The notes beneath the pieces were generated by a model. That model ran no database searches, had not been told where the DNA came from, and worked only from the letters and a program-made list of their open reading frames with translations. Shown here piece after piece: positions 1 through 8,391 of a DNA stretch of 64,000 nucleotides. Location of the stretch: the NCBI RefSeq assembly GCF_010672525.1, contig NZ_JAAHGH010000032.1:1-64000 (forward strand), written 5' to 3'. Position 1 is the stretch's first letter, and every line of letters begins with the position of its first letter. Both the position numbers and the translations under genes were made by a program. The stretch comes from Okeania sp. SIO2B3 (GTDB lineage: Bacteria > Cyanobacteriota > Cyanobacteriia > Cyanobacteriales > Microcoleaceae).

Positions 1-159
1 ATTAGATGCTCCCCTACGTCCAGTTTTCTGTTGGTTTACCCACTGCTCTATCACTTCATCATTGAGCCAAAATGTCAGACTCCCTCTCTGTTTTAAGGAA
101 GCATCATACTCAGACCAGTTGCTGATTTGGTACTTAGACTTGGACTTGGACTTACTCAT
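1..159 (-). CDS. Transposase, N-terminal part (IS5-like), runs off the left edge
   Basis: The minus strand is open from an ATG at 159 to base 1, giving 53 residues. It begins with an SK-rich stretch and then NWSEYDASLKQRGSLTFWL, a pattern typical of the N terminus of IS4/IS5-superfamily DDE transposases in cyanobacteria (from memory of the family). The catalytic DDE residues would lie outside the window. The repeated SK codons look like a short TCCAAG repeat. A likely terminal repeat lies at 214-234. Whether the full gene is intact cannot be told here. Confidence 0.6.
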   Translation of the reverse strand, partial: MSKSKSKSKYQISNWSEYDASLKQRGSLTFWLNDEVIEQWVNQQKTGRRGASN

Positions 160-234
160 GTCTATGTTGGTCTAGGTTTGTTGTGCCACGCACTGTTATT
201 TTTACCCTCTAAGCTCTCTTTGTGCAACAAAGCC
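1..234 (-). mobile_element. End of an IS5-like insertion sequence
   Basis: Holds the 5' part of the transposase above. The probable outer terminus is at 214-234, where the outside-in reading begins GGCTTTGTTGCACAAAG. This resembles inverted repeats of IS5-type elements. The other end lies outside the window, so the pairing of the repeat is not tested. Confidence 0.5.
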
Positions 235-257
235 ATTAATAATTAATAATTAATAAT

Positions 258-527
258 TAGGGTTTACCGATCTAATCTAAAAGCATTGACATATAAAGGT
301 TTTAGCATTTTTTAGTTAAAAAAGTCCAAGCTTTTAGGTCGTAATGGTTCAAACAAATTAGCATTTTAGGCGCATAGTTGCGCAGAATAATCAAGAGATT
401 ATTCTTCCTCCTACCTCCTCTATAATTCCCATTTCTCCTGTCTCTCCCTCCACGGTCGGGGCCCGCGGGTGGGTTGTCTCCTGTCTCCTTCCCTTACCCA
501 TAAGACTAGTGAAGCGCAAACCCTAAT
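258..527. repeat. Dispersed repeat family A, copy 1
   Basis: About 270 bp running from TTAGGGTTTACCGAT to GAAGCGCAAACCCTAA, so the ends are inverted repeats of each other. The interior has the recurring blocks 'tttttagttaaaaaagtcc', 'gcgcagaataatc' and a GGGGAGG/CCTCCC-rich part. Related copies lie near 12215, 15358, 40440, 57013, 57273, 58375 and 63865. No gene inside; a MITE-like element is the best description. Confidence 0.65.
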
Positions 528-693
528 TAACAATTACCTCTCCTTGGAAAGAAGAGGATTGAAGCGTAGCGTGAAAATTTTTTCTTTTCTCTTGGTCTAT
601 TGGATATGGCTCCGAGACCTTGCCATCCAAGCTCCGAAGATCGACCGCTTTTATCCTTTAAAGGAGAGGCTTTAAAGCTTAACTATTCGGTAA
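528..693. repeat. Dispersed repeat family B, copy 1
   Basis: Starts TTAACAATTACCTCTCC and ends GAGAGGCTTTAAAGC...ATTCGGTAA. About a dozen relatives occur in the window, all with an 'aggattga' core, an AAATTTTT tract and an 'AATTATTCGGTAA' end. The short reading frame from 469 to 675 is only repeat sequence. Confidence 0.6.
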
Positions 694-1021
694 GAAAGTT
701 TGCCGGACTTTTTACTGTTAGTAAATAACCAACTCTTGTTTGACATCTCAAATGAAAACGCTATATCGCTAAAAATGTTTGCTTCAATGTACAATAATTT
801 CTGGAAATTATTTTCAGTTAAAATATTTAACCTATACGGTTTATATTTTTGAATGTCTTGGATTTGTTTTACATTCTATTATCATAGTATTTTTATCGGA
901 AATATAACTTCATAGTTACCCTCTCAATGCACGAATTTTATGAAAATCTGTTGGCTAGCATCAATAACCAATTTAAAAACATAACAGCTTCTTCCAACTT
1001 CGGTCTTCCTTCTTCCTTATT
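694..1021. other. Intergenic, no feature seen
   Basis: AT-rich sequence downstream of pstC. No open frame, no clear hairpin with a T run, and none of the window's repeat families were found. The pstA and pstB genes expected after pstC are not here. Confidence 0.6.
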
Positions 1022-1951
1022 TTAATATATTTCGCGATAATGTTTAGCTAGCAAATTACCGATGATATTTAATATTAAAGTTATCAATACTAAAGTTAGA
1101 CCAGCAGCAAAAATTGTTTGATAAGCTAAAGTACCATGAGGTAAATCACCAAGACTAACCTGCACAATATATGCTGTAATAGTAGCAGCTTGGTCTGTGG
1201 GATTCAAAGTAAAATTAGGCTGCAAACCAGCCGCAATAGCAACAATCATTGTTTCTCCTACTGCACGGGAAGCTCCCAGAATATAAGCAGAAGAAATACC
1301 AGAAATAGCAGCCGGAAATACAACTAATAATGATGTTTGAAACCTAGTTGCTCCCATAGCAAAAGAGCCTTCTCGTAAATCTAGTGGAACAGAACGCATG
1401 GCATCTTCACTTATAGAACTAATAAATGGAATAATCATTACCCCCATTACTAATCCTGCACTCAACATATTAAAAGTTGGCAAATTTGGAAATATTTTTT
1501 GTAATAATGGGGTTACATATAAGAGTGCGAAATAACCATAAACTACTGTGGGAATAGCAGCTAATAATTCTAAGAAAGGTTTGAGAGTTTCTCTAAATTT
1601 TATGGGAGAAAATTCACTCAGATAAATTCCTGCTATAGTCCCCAGTGGAATAGCTATCATTAAAGCAACAATTGAAGTTACTAAGGTTCCTGAGACTAAA
1701 GGTAAAATTCCATATTGTGGATTTTGAAATAAGGGAGTCCATTGTGTACTTGTCAGGAAGTCTAATATGGATATTTCTTGAAAAAATAAAACTGATTCTC
1801 TGACTAATATAAACAGAATTGCTATTGTAGTTGCTACAGAAGAAAAAGCTGCTAAAAACAAAATATATTCAATTGTTTTTTCTCGTGTATCTTGAACTAA
1901 TCTTGGTGAAAAATTTGGTAATTTTATTGATTTTAAAAGTTTCTTTCTCAT
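1022..1951 (-). CDS. pstC: Phosphate ABC transporter permease PstC
   Basis: 309 residues, normal length for PstC. One of the two membrane subunits of the PstSCAB high-affinity phosphate importer in the inner membrane. A cytoplasmic N terminus of about 30 residues is followed by six predicted membrane segments (about 32-52, 83-108, 125-150, 155-178, 213-238, 277-300). The permease EAA-type loop is visible around AMGATRFQTSLLVVFPAA. The gene lies downstream of the phosphate-binding protein gene on the same strand, but 831 bp away, so co-transcription is uncertain. pstA and pstB do not follow within the 1 kb to the window edge, where an IS sits instead. Either the operon is broken or the rest lies elsewhere. 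Confidence 0.92.
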   Translation of the reverse strand: MRKKLLKSIKLPNFSPRLVQDTREKTIEYILFLAAFSSVATTIAILFILVRESVLFFQEISILDFLTSTQWTPLFQNPQYGILPLVSGTLVTSIVALMIAIPLGTIAGIYLSEFSPIKFRETLKPFLELLAAIPTVVYGYFALLYVTPLLQKIFPNLPTFNMLSAGLVMGVMIIPFISSISEDAMRSVPLDLREGSFAMGATRFQTSLLVVFPAAISGISSAYILGASRAVGETMIVAIAAGLQPNFTLNPTDQAATITAYIVQVSLGDLPHGTLAYQTIFAAGLTLVLITLILNIIGNLLAKHYREIY

Positions 1952-2782
1952 TCAATACCCAGTGATTAAGTAAATAATAATGGTCAGCATAATGGTCAGC
2001 ATTCAGTTAAGTAAGTAGGTATTTCTAATTAAACGTTAAAAAATTTGTAGGGGCGGGTTTAGCCTAAAGCCTTGATAAATTAGCTATATAGTCCTAAAAA
2101 CCCGGCGTACACTTGTTGCATTTATTTATGCTTACCTACTTATTAGCGGTCAACATTCAGTAGTAAAAATGAATTAGGGTGATGATTCGTTATATAGCTA
2201 AAGTTAGCCGATCTGCTTTTCTTAATACTTTTAATTCTGCCTCATTCTCTCAACGCTTACTTATATCGCAGTCGAAGGAAAGGCTGGAACGTATCAAAAA
2301 CTTAAAACTCAGACAACGCCAGATTTTTCCAACTTCGTTTGTTCCTTTTTCCTTCTGCTATACGGTTGAATCTTGAATGCTTACTAACAATAATCAATAA
2401 TAATTGATGCTTATACCAAATTAATATGAATCTGCATAGAATAATATTTTAATCAGAGTTGACTGTAGATCGAGAAAGACTTGTTAATAAATTTCATAAC
2501 TCTGTACAGCCTCACATAAAATTGATGCTTAGACATTAGCCGAAAATTAGATAAATTATCCGTGTTGCTGAGTGGTAATGATTTTTAGATTAAGTATCAA
2601 GGCGCAACATAAGCTTTTCAATTTTACCTTCAACTACTTACCATTACATTTCAGCAATGCCTAATTTTCAGCATTAATTTACATCATGAAATATGTTTGC
2701 CACTTGAATCTAGTTTAGTATGAAAAATCAAATAATTACTCTACTTAAAAATAGTTTAAGTCTTCATTATAAGATTTAAAAT
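1952..2782. other. Long pstS-pstC intergenic region with repeat debris
   Basis: 831 bp without a credible gene. It contains short degenerate repeats: 'taatggtcagcat' twice near 1978-2000, and a block near 2265-2345 ('cttaaaactcagacaacgcc') that recurs near 51270. A hairpin-like 'cttaagt...gcaatgcc' region precedes pstS. A 65-codon frame at 2179-2376 looks like repeat, not protein. Confidence 0.55.
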
Positions 2783-3766
2783 TTAACTACCACTCCCAAT
2801 AACACGATTTTTAAAACGTTCCATTGCTTGCTGATATTCTAGTTCGGAAAGAGGTACAGAATTTACTTCTTTAACTAATTGAGGAGCATTCTTGAGATAG
2901 AATTCAACAAACTCTTTAACTTCAGGACGCTCTGCCGCTTTAGCATTAACATAAATAAAAATTGGTCTGGCCAGAGGTTGGTATTCTCCACTTCGCACTG
3001 TTTCCAGTGAAGGTTTAACAGGTCCATTACCATTGTCTATAGCTATTGCTTTTATTCGGTCTCGGTTCGCTTCATAATAAGAATAGCCAAAATAAGCAAT
3101 AGCATTAGGGTCATTAGCAACAGCTTGAACCAAAACATTATCATCTTCACTAGGCGTATAGTCAGAACGGCTAGCCTTAGACTGACCAACTATTTCATTA
3201 GTAAAATAGTCAAATGTACCTGAATCTGCACCTGGTCCATACATTCTCAGTTCTGCATCAGGCCAATTAGAGTTCACCTGATTCCACTTCATAACTTTAC
3301 CTTGGGCCTCCGGTGCCCACATCTTTTTGAGATCCTCCACACTCATAGTATCAACAAAGTTTTTAGTATTAACAACTACAGTAATAGCATCATAAGCAAT
3401 AGGTAATTCAATAAATTCAATTCCTGCAGCTTTACATTTTTCTATTTCAGATGGTTGAATAGTTCTGGAAGCATCAGAAATATCTGTTCTAACGGAATCT
3501 TCTAGAGAACAAAATTTTTTAAAGCCTCCCCCTGTTCCAGAAATTCCAACCGTTACCCGCATAACACCTCTTTTCTCTTTTTGAAATTCTTCTGCTACTG
3601 CTTCGGTAATAGGGTAAACTGTGCTAGAACCATCAATTTTAATTATAGACGGGCTTTGAGACCTAACTACAGGAATAGTTATAGCTAATGTTGTAGCTAC
3701 TAGAGCAAAGACACTAGCTAATTTCCGCTTATTCAGCTTCAAATTCTTTACTTTGGTAGTTACCAT
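2783..3766 (-). CDS. pstS: Phosphate-binding protein PstS/SphX
   Basis: 327 residues. Periplasmic phosphate-binding component that delivers phosphate to PstC/PstA. The N terminus is basic (MVTTKVKNLKLNKRK), followed by a hydrophobic segment at about 17-33 and small residues, which fits a signal peptide. The family signatures IDGSSTVYPITEA, GISGTGGGFKKFC, SDASRTI and GPGADSGTFDYF are all present; these hold the phosphate-contacting Ser, Thr, Arg and Asp residues in the family. SphX and PstS are close paralogues in cyanobacteria and I cannot separate them by eye. A three-repeat Pho box about 110 bp upstream suggests induction under phosphate starvation through SphS-SphR. Confidence 0.92.
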   Translation of the reverse strand: MVTTKVKNLKLNKRKLASVFALVATTLAITIPVVRSQSPSIIKIDGSSTVYPITEAVAEEFQKEKRGVMRVTVGISGTGGGFKKFCSLEDSVRTDISDASRTIQPSEIEKCKAAGIEFIELPIAYDAITVVVNTKNFVDTMSVEDLKKMWAPEAQGKVMKWNQVNSNWPDAELRMYGPGADSGTFDYFTNEIVGQSKASRSDYTPSEDDNVLVQAVANDPNAIAYFGYSYYEANRDRIKAIAIDNGNGPVKPSLETVRSGEYQPLARPIFIYVNAKAAERPEVKEFVEFYLKNAPQLVKEVNSVPLSELEYQQAMERFKNRVIGSGS

Positions 3767-3878
3767 ACTCTTGTTTTCCTAGAGTTTTGATCGGATATTT
3801 AGACAATTAAGCATTTATATAATTTAAAAATAATAATTGTTATTCAGAGTATTATTATAATTATTTGAGAAGAAGTAA

Positions 3879-3908
3879 AGTTTAAGTACAGTTTAAATAT
3901 AGGTTAAT
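3879..3908 (-). promoter_or_regulatory. Cyanobacterial Pho box (SphR/PhoB site) upstream of pstS
   Basis: Read on the minus strand this is ATTAACCT, 3 bp, TTTAAACT, 3 bp, CTTAAACT. That is three 8-bp direct repeats spaced by three bases, matching the published cyanobacterial PyTTAAPyPy(T/A) arrangement. It lies 113 bp upstream of the pstS start and 26 bp upstream of the divergent lpxC start. A functional link with pstS is expected; any effect on lpxC is open. Confidence 0.75.
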
Positions 3909-3933
3909 CACTAACAATAATTATGACAAAAAT

Positions 3934-4962
3934 ATGGATAACCAATATACTTTGGCAGCAGAATTTTTACAGTGGGGAGTAGGTCTGCATAGCGGTATTA
4001 AATCTCATATTAAAGTTATACCTGCCCCCAAAAATTCAGGTATATATTTTGTTAGAGTTGACTTACCTGAGACTCCTAGTATTCCAGCTCTAATAAACTT
4101 TGTAGTTTCTACTACTCTCTCTACTGAATTTGGTATTGAAAATATTCGTATTCGTACTGTAGAACATTTGTTAGCTGCTTTGGCTGGAATGGGAATAGAT
4201 AATGCTCGAATTGAAATTGATGGCCCCGAAGTTCCTCTCCTGGATGGCTCGTCTAAAGTCTGGGTAGAGGCGATCGCTTCTGTAGGATTAGTTGCTCAAC
4301 CAGAGGAGGGAAATGGGGAGATGGGGAGATGGGGAGATGGAAAGATGGGGAGATGGGGAGATGGGGAGATGGAAAGATGGGGAGATGGGGAGATGGGGAG
4401 ATGGAAAGATGGGGAGATGGGGCAAAAAAATATTAACAATACCGATCGCCCACAGCCAATAAAGCACATTCTTAATCCAAAACTAAGGACCGAAAATTCG
4501 ATCAACCGACCAATTTGGATCAACCAAGGTGATGCTTTTGTCGCTGCTTTACCTAGCCCAGAAACTAGATTTACTTACGGAATAGATTTTAATCTACCAG
4601 CTATTGGTAATCAGTGGCATAGTTGGTCTCCAGAAACAGAAAGTTTTGCTGAGTTTATTGCCCCAGCTCGTACATTTGCCTTAGCACATCAAATTGACCA
4701 ATTACGAGAAGTTGGTTTAATTAAAGGTGGTAGTCTAGATAATGCTCTAGTTTGTAATGAGTCGGGATGGTTAAATCCACCCTTAAGATTTGAAAATGAA
4801 CCTGTACGTCATAAACTCTTGGACTTAGTAGGAGATTTGAGTTTATTAGGTAGTTTTCCTCAAGCTCATTATCTGGCTTACAAAGCTAGCCATAAATTAC
4901 ATATCCAATTAGCTCAAAAAATTTCCGAGTTATTTGTAAGTAAAACTAATTTTAGATCGTAG
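3934..4962 (+). CDS. lpxC: UDP-3-O-acyl-N-acetylglucosamine deacetylase LpxC with a repeat-encoded linker
   Basis: 342 residues, about 40 longer than usual. Zinc-dependent deacetylase, the committed step of lipid A synthesis in the cytosol. Domain I (about 1-118) carries [11 protein letters not shown] with E77 and zinc ligand H78. Domain II (about 190-335) carries [12 protein letters not shown] with H293 and D297, plus the catalytic-type H320 in AYKASHK. Residues 126-163 are low complexity with an eight-residue period (MGRWGDGE), encoded by an array of GATGGGGA octamers. This lies between the two domains, where an added loop may be tolerated. All catalytic residues are present, so activity is plausible. 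First gene of the lpxC-fabZ-lpxA group. Confidence 0.92.
   Translation: MDNQYTLAAEFLQWGVGLHSGIKSHIKVIPAPKNSGIYFVRVDLPETPSIPALINFVVSTTLSTEFGIENIRIRTVEHLLAALAGMGIDNARIEIDGPEVPLLDGSSKVWVEAIASVGLVAQPEEGNGEMGRWGDGKMGRWGDGEMERWGDGEMGRWKDGEMGQKNINNTDRPQPIKHILNPKLRTENSINRPIWINQGDAFVAALPSPETRFTYGIDFNLPAIGNQWHSWSPETESFAEFIAPARTFALAHQIDQLREVGLIKGGSLDNALVCNESGWLNPPLRFENEPVRHKLLDLVGDLSLLGSFPQAHYLAYKASHKLHIQLAQKISELFVSKTNFRS
4314..4424 (+). repeat. In-frame octamer tandem repeat inside lpxC
   Basis: About 14 copies of an 8-bp unit GATGGGGA, with every fourth unit changed to GATGGAAA, giving a 32-bp higher-order period. Because 8 is not a multiple of 3, three units encode one eight-residue repeat and the frame returns after 24 bp. 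No stop codon arises on the coding strand. Confidence 0.9.
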
Positions 4963-5520
4963 GTCTGAGGTCTGAGGTCTGAGGTCTGAGGTTGTAGGTG
5001 TTTACATATCAAGACTTACGCAAATTGACTATTAAAGCACCATTTGTAAGGGTAAGTAATATTCTTTCTTGCTATATGTAGAGTCTCTGTGTAAGTCCTG
5101 ACATATTTTATTTGAGGTGATACCAATTTGATAAATGTTTCTTACAAATGGTAGGGACGCCCTTATGCAACGTACGTACGAAAGAAGAAGGAGGCAAGGA
5201 GGAAAAAGGGGTAAACATTCAAAAAAATGGAAAAAAGATAGAGATAACTATCTAAAATGAACTGGAGCAGCTATTTTTAAGCATATCCGATCAATATCTA
5301 CCTTTTTGTAGCATCCTTTTTTCACGCTTGGTATGACACAGAATTATGAAATTTATTGCGTTGCACAGCGACGAATGATTTTGGATGTTTGATAAAAATA
5401 ATTTTTGATTTGAGAATTAGTAAAATAAATAAAATCATTTTTCGTAATTTTTGGCCATAAAAATCTATTCACCTATTCCCTATTCCCTAATCTTGCAAAA
5501 AGTCTATATCTTTTTCGGAG
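4963..5520. other. lpxC-fabZ spacer with repeats
   Basis: Begins with four copies of the heptamer 'ggtctga' just after the lpxC stop. Then comes an imperfect palindrome bounded by 'agacttacgc' and 'gtaagtcctga' (5010-5100), related to the 89-bp family E elements. It is followed by a family D repeat (5119-5337). The remaining 180 bp is AT-rich with 'ctattccctattccct' near 5475. No gene seen. Confidence 0.6.
5119..5337. repeat. Dispersed repeat family D, copy 1
   Basis: About 219 bp from TACCAATTTGATAAATGTTT to TTTTTTCACGCTTGGTAT. It contains 'gtagggacgcccttatgcaacg' and 'aagatagagataactatct'. A near-complete inverse copy lies at 15147-15356, and looser relatives lie at 12645-12845 and 48446-48690. 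Termini are inverted (ATACCAA/TTGGTAT), so it is MITE-like. Confidence 0.65.
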
Positions 5521-6090
5521 ATGTCTAATGGTAAAATCAAGACTGCCAATCAAGAACTGTACATAATGTCAACCTCTGAAAAAACTACAACAGATTCAGC
5601 ACAAACCACAGAAAATTCTTCAACTCAGCAAAATCAGGATGCTGCGACTACTGGGGTAAATATTATGACAGTTGAAGAAATTCACAAACTGTTACCCCAC
5701 CGATATCCCTTTGCTTTGGTAGACCGTATTATAGAATATGTACCAGCAGAAAGAGCGGTAGGTATTAAAAATGTGACTTTTAATGAACCCCATTTTCAAG
5801 GGCATTTTCCTGGACGACCAATTATGCCAGGGGTATTAATCATAGAAGCAATGGCTCAGGTTGCAGGCATAGTCTTTGCTCAAATGCCAGAGCTTCAGAA
5901 AGGATTATTTGTATTTGCAGGTATGGATAAGGTTAGGTTTCGTCGCCCAGTAGTTCCAGGAGACCAATTAATATTAAAGACAGAATTATTATCTGTTAAA
6001 GGTGGCAAGTTTGGTAAAGTGCAAGGTCTTGCAGAAGTGGATGGTCAAAAAGCCGCAGAAGGAAATTTGATGTTTTCAATAATGGATTGA
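5521..6090 (+). CDS. fabZ: 3-hydroxyacyl-ACP dehydratase FabZ
   Basis: Up to 189 residues; the hot-dog fold core starts near residue 49 ([16 protein letters not shown]). Dehydrates beta-hydroxyacyl-ACP in fatty acid elongation, supplying acyl chains also used by lipid A synthesis. The catalytic His (H95 in FQGHFPGRP) and Glu (E109 in LIIEAMAQ) are present. The N terminus of about 48 Ser/Thr/Gln-rich residues is not part of the fold. Starts at 5566 or 5665 are possible, 5665 giving a 141-residue protein near the usual size. I list the longest form. It ends 3 bp before lpxA, so the two are very likely co-transcribed. Confidence 0.9.
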   Translation: MSNGKIKTANQELYIMSTSEKTTTDSAQTTENSSTQQNQDAATTGVNIMTVEEIHKLLPHRYPFALVDRIIEYVPAERAVGIKNVTFNEPHFQGHFPGRPIMPGVLIIEAMAQVAGIVFAQMPELQKGLFVFAGMDKVRFRRPVVPGDQLILKTELLSVKGGKFGKVQGLAEVDGQKAAEGNLMFSIMD

Positions 6091-6093
6091 AGT

Positions 6094-6921
6094 ATGCCTA
6101 CTCTGATTCACCCAACAGCTGTTATTGCTGAAAGTGCCGAATTGCATCCCACTGTACAAGTCGGTCCCTATGCTGTAATAGAGGAACAGGTTAAGGTAGG
6201 TGCGGGAACTACCATTGGCGCTCATGTCGTGATCGAAGGGCCAACAGAAATTGGCTCTGGTAATCGGATTTTTCCTGGGGCAGCTATTGGTATAGAACCA
6301 CAAGATTTGAAATATGCAGGTGCTCCAAGTTGGGTAAAAATTGGCAACAATAACAAAATCAGGGAATACGTTACAGTTAATCGCGCTACTTATGCAGGTG
6401 AGAGTACTGTTATTGGTAATGACAATTTACTGATGGCTTATGTCCATGTGGCGCACAATTGTATTATTGAAGATTCTGTGGTCATAGCTAATGCTGTATC
6501 TTTAGCAGGCCATGTCAAAATTGAGTCAAAAGCTGTAATTGGTGGGGTATTGGGTATTCATCAGTTTGTCCATATTGGTCAAATGGCAATGGTGGGTGGT
6601 ATGAGTCGTGTCGTTAGAGATGTACCACCATTTATGTTGGTCGAAGGACATCCTTGTTTGGTGCGATCGCTCAATTTATTAGGATTAAAGCGTGCTGGTT
6701 TGAACAGTGCAGATTTAGCAATATTGAAAAATGCTTTTCGGATTCTCTATCGTTCGGATAAACTTTTTAGTGAAGCTTTAGAGGAATTAGAGTTACTTTC
6801 AGAGAATAAGTATATCCAAGAATTACATCAGTTCTTAAGTATGTCTCTTGGGTCTAAACGTCGTGGACCGATGCCGGGAAAAATGTCGAAGGGAGTGAAG
6901 TTAGAGGAAGTTGATAATTAA
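6094..6921 (+). CDS. lpxA: UDP-N-acetylglucosamine acyltransferase LpxA
   Basis: 275 residues, close to the usual length. Transfers a 3-hydroxyacyl chain from ACP to UDP-GlcNAc, the first step of lipid A synthesis. The N-terminal two thirds is a left-handed beta helix of hexapeptide repeats (for example IGAHVV, IGSGNR, IGNDNL). The catalytic-type His is H121 in MAYVHVAHNC. The C-terminal helical part (about 195-270) is also complete. It follows fabZ by 3 bp. lpxB normally follows in cyanobacteria, but here 3.8 kb of mobile DNA and an unknown gene intervene. Confidence 0.94.
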   Translation: MPTLIHPTAVIAESAELHPTVQVGPYAVIEEQVKVGAGTTIGAHVVIEGPTEIGSGNRIFPGAAIGIEPQDLKYAGAPSWVKIGNNNKIREYVTVNRATYAGESTVIGNDNLLMAYVHVAHNCIIEDSVVIANAVSLAGHVKIESKAVIGGVLGIHQFVHIGQMAMVGGMSRVVRDVPPFMLVEGHPCLVRSLNLLGLKRAGLNSADLAILKNAFRILYRSDKLFSEALEELELLSENKYIQELHQFLSMSLGSKRRGPMPGKMSKGVKLEEVDN

Positions 6922-7212
6922 TCAAGTTTTTGTTAAGTAGAGGGAGGTAAAAAATTGCTCCAACTGATACAAAGCAATAATTCTCAGACTTTTTCAATTA
7001 TGTATATCATTATCTAAGTAGGGCTTGCAAAATTAATTACACATACTCTAAAGATAAAAAGCTGATGCTGTAAAAATTACAGAGAATAAAATTAGGTAAT
7101 TAATTTTGCTTAAGCACTTATTAAATTGTCTATTGGGACTTACACAAGTAGATGAAGAAAATTAGTCTATAATACCTATAAAATAAAGATTTTATCTCAA
7201 AGATTCATTTCC

Positions 7213-8391
7213 ATGAAAAAGATCACTCCTAGTGCTATGCCTCCTTGCTTTGAAACATGGTGTAAAAAGTTTGATGATTGTTGGAAAAACCAGTCCCAGA
7301 AAACAGGATTTAGGCATTATTTAGGTGGTTTACTAGGAGAGAATGAAAAGAAAAACATATCTCAAATGGCCAATGAATCAATTGGAATAGTCTATAATCG
7401 ATTACATCATTTCATCGCAGATTCTTCTTGGAATACAGATCAAATTAATAAACGTCGCTTGGAAATAATTAACAAATTTTCTCAAACCAATTTCTGTAGA
7501 GGATTTAGTTTGATTTTAAATGATTCTGGACATAGAAAAAGTGGTGATTTTACATCTGGAGTAGGCCGACAATATATTGGATAAATTGATAAAACAAATA
7601 ATAAAATAGTAACGGTAACAACTCATTATTATGATGGCAAAAAAAGTTTACCTTTAGATATTAAATTATATCAACACTCCTATTCTTTAGAAGAAAAGGC
7701 AAGCATAGGAATAGAGTTAATAGACCAAACCCTAAACAGAGGTCATCATCCGGGAATAGTTTTAATTGATACAGACTATGGCAATAATACAATATTTCTG
7801 AAGAAACTAGAAGAAAGGAAATTAAAATATCTAGGAGGAATTGCAAAAAACCGTTTGCGTAGCATTCCGTAGGAAAAAGTAATAGTTAAACAAAAATCCC
7901 AACCAGAAACAGAAATTAGAATAGATGAATTAGCAGAAAGCTTACCAGCAGATACATTTGAATCAGTTATCTTAAGTGTAGAAAAACCAAAAATAATTTG
8001 GGTTACCACATTTAGAGCACCGATTTCACCCCTCGAAGGAGAAAGAGCTTTTACTATCGTTATGAATGCTAGTTCTCTAGAAGAGGCAACAGAAATTGAT
8101 TATTTTATCACAAATGTTGAGAATTCAAAAGCGACATCTGAGTGGATAGTAAATACTTACTCAAACAGAAATTGGATAGAGGTTTTTTACCGAGAAGCCA
8201 AAGGGTGGTTGGAGTTAAAAGAGTATGAACTTAGAGATGAATATCAACTTAGAGATGAATATCAACTTAGAGATGAATGGAGCCTAGAACGCCATTTTAT
8301 ATTGGTATTTTGTGCTTATACTTTTATCATTTGGCATAAGTTAACTGGAGCGTTAGAAAAACAATGGGCAAGTGGCATTGCTGAATTAAAA
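7213..8391 (+). pseudogene. IS701-type DDE transposase, two in-frame stops
   Basis: A single reading frame (frame of 7213) encodes FRHYLGGLLGENEKKNISQM, SLILNDSGHRKSG and VGRQYIG, then after a TAA at 7582 continues with TVTTHYYDGKKSLPLDIKLY and IVLIDTDYGNN. After a TAG near 7870 it continues to NRNWIEVFYREAKGWLELKEYE and ERHFILVFCAYTFIIWH. This is the order of an IS701-family transposase: DDS motif, second Asp region, and the final E in YREAKGWLE. The TAG sits in a short palindromic repeat (GTTTGCGTAGCATTCCGTAG) that seems to have inserted. No frameshift is needed, so decay is recent. The left terminus may be the GGGACTTACACAAG near 7137. Confidence 0.75.

Noticed and set aside
469-675. 68-codon frame at the left
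   Set aside because: Spans the join of a family A and a family B repeat; similar frames appear in other copies.
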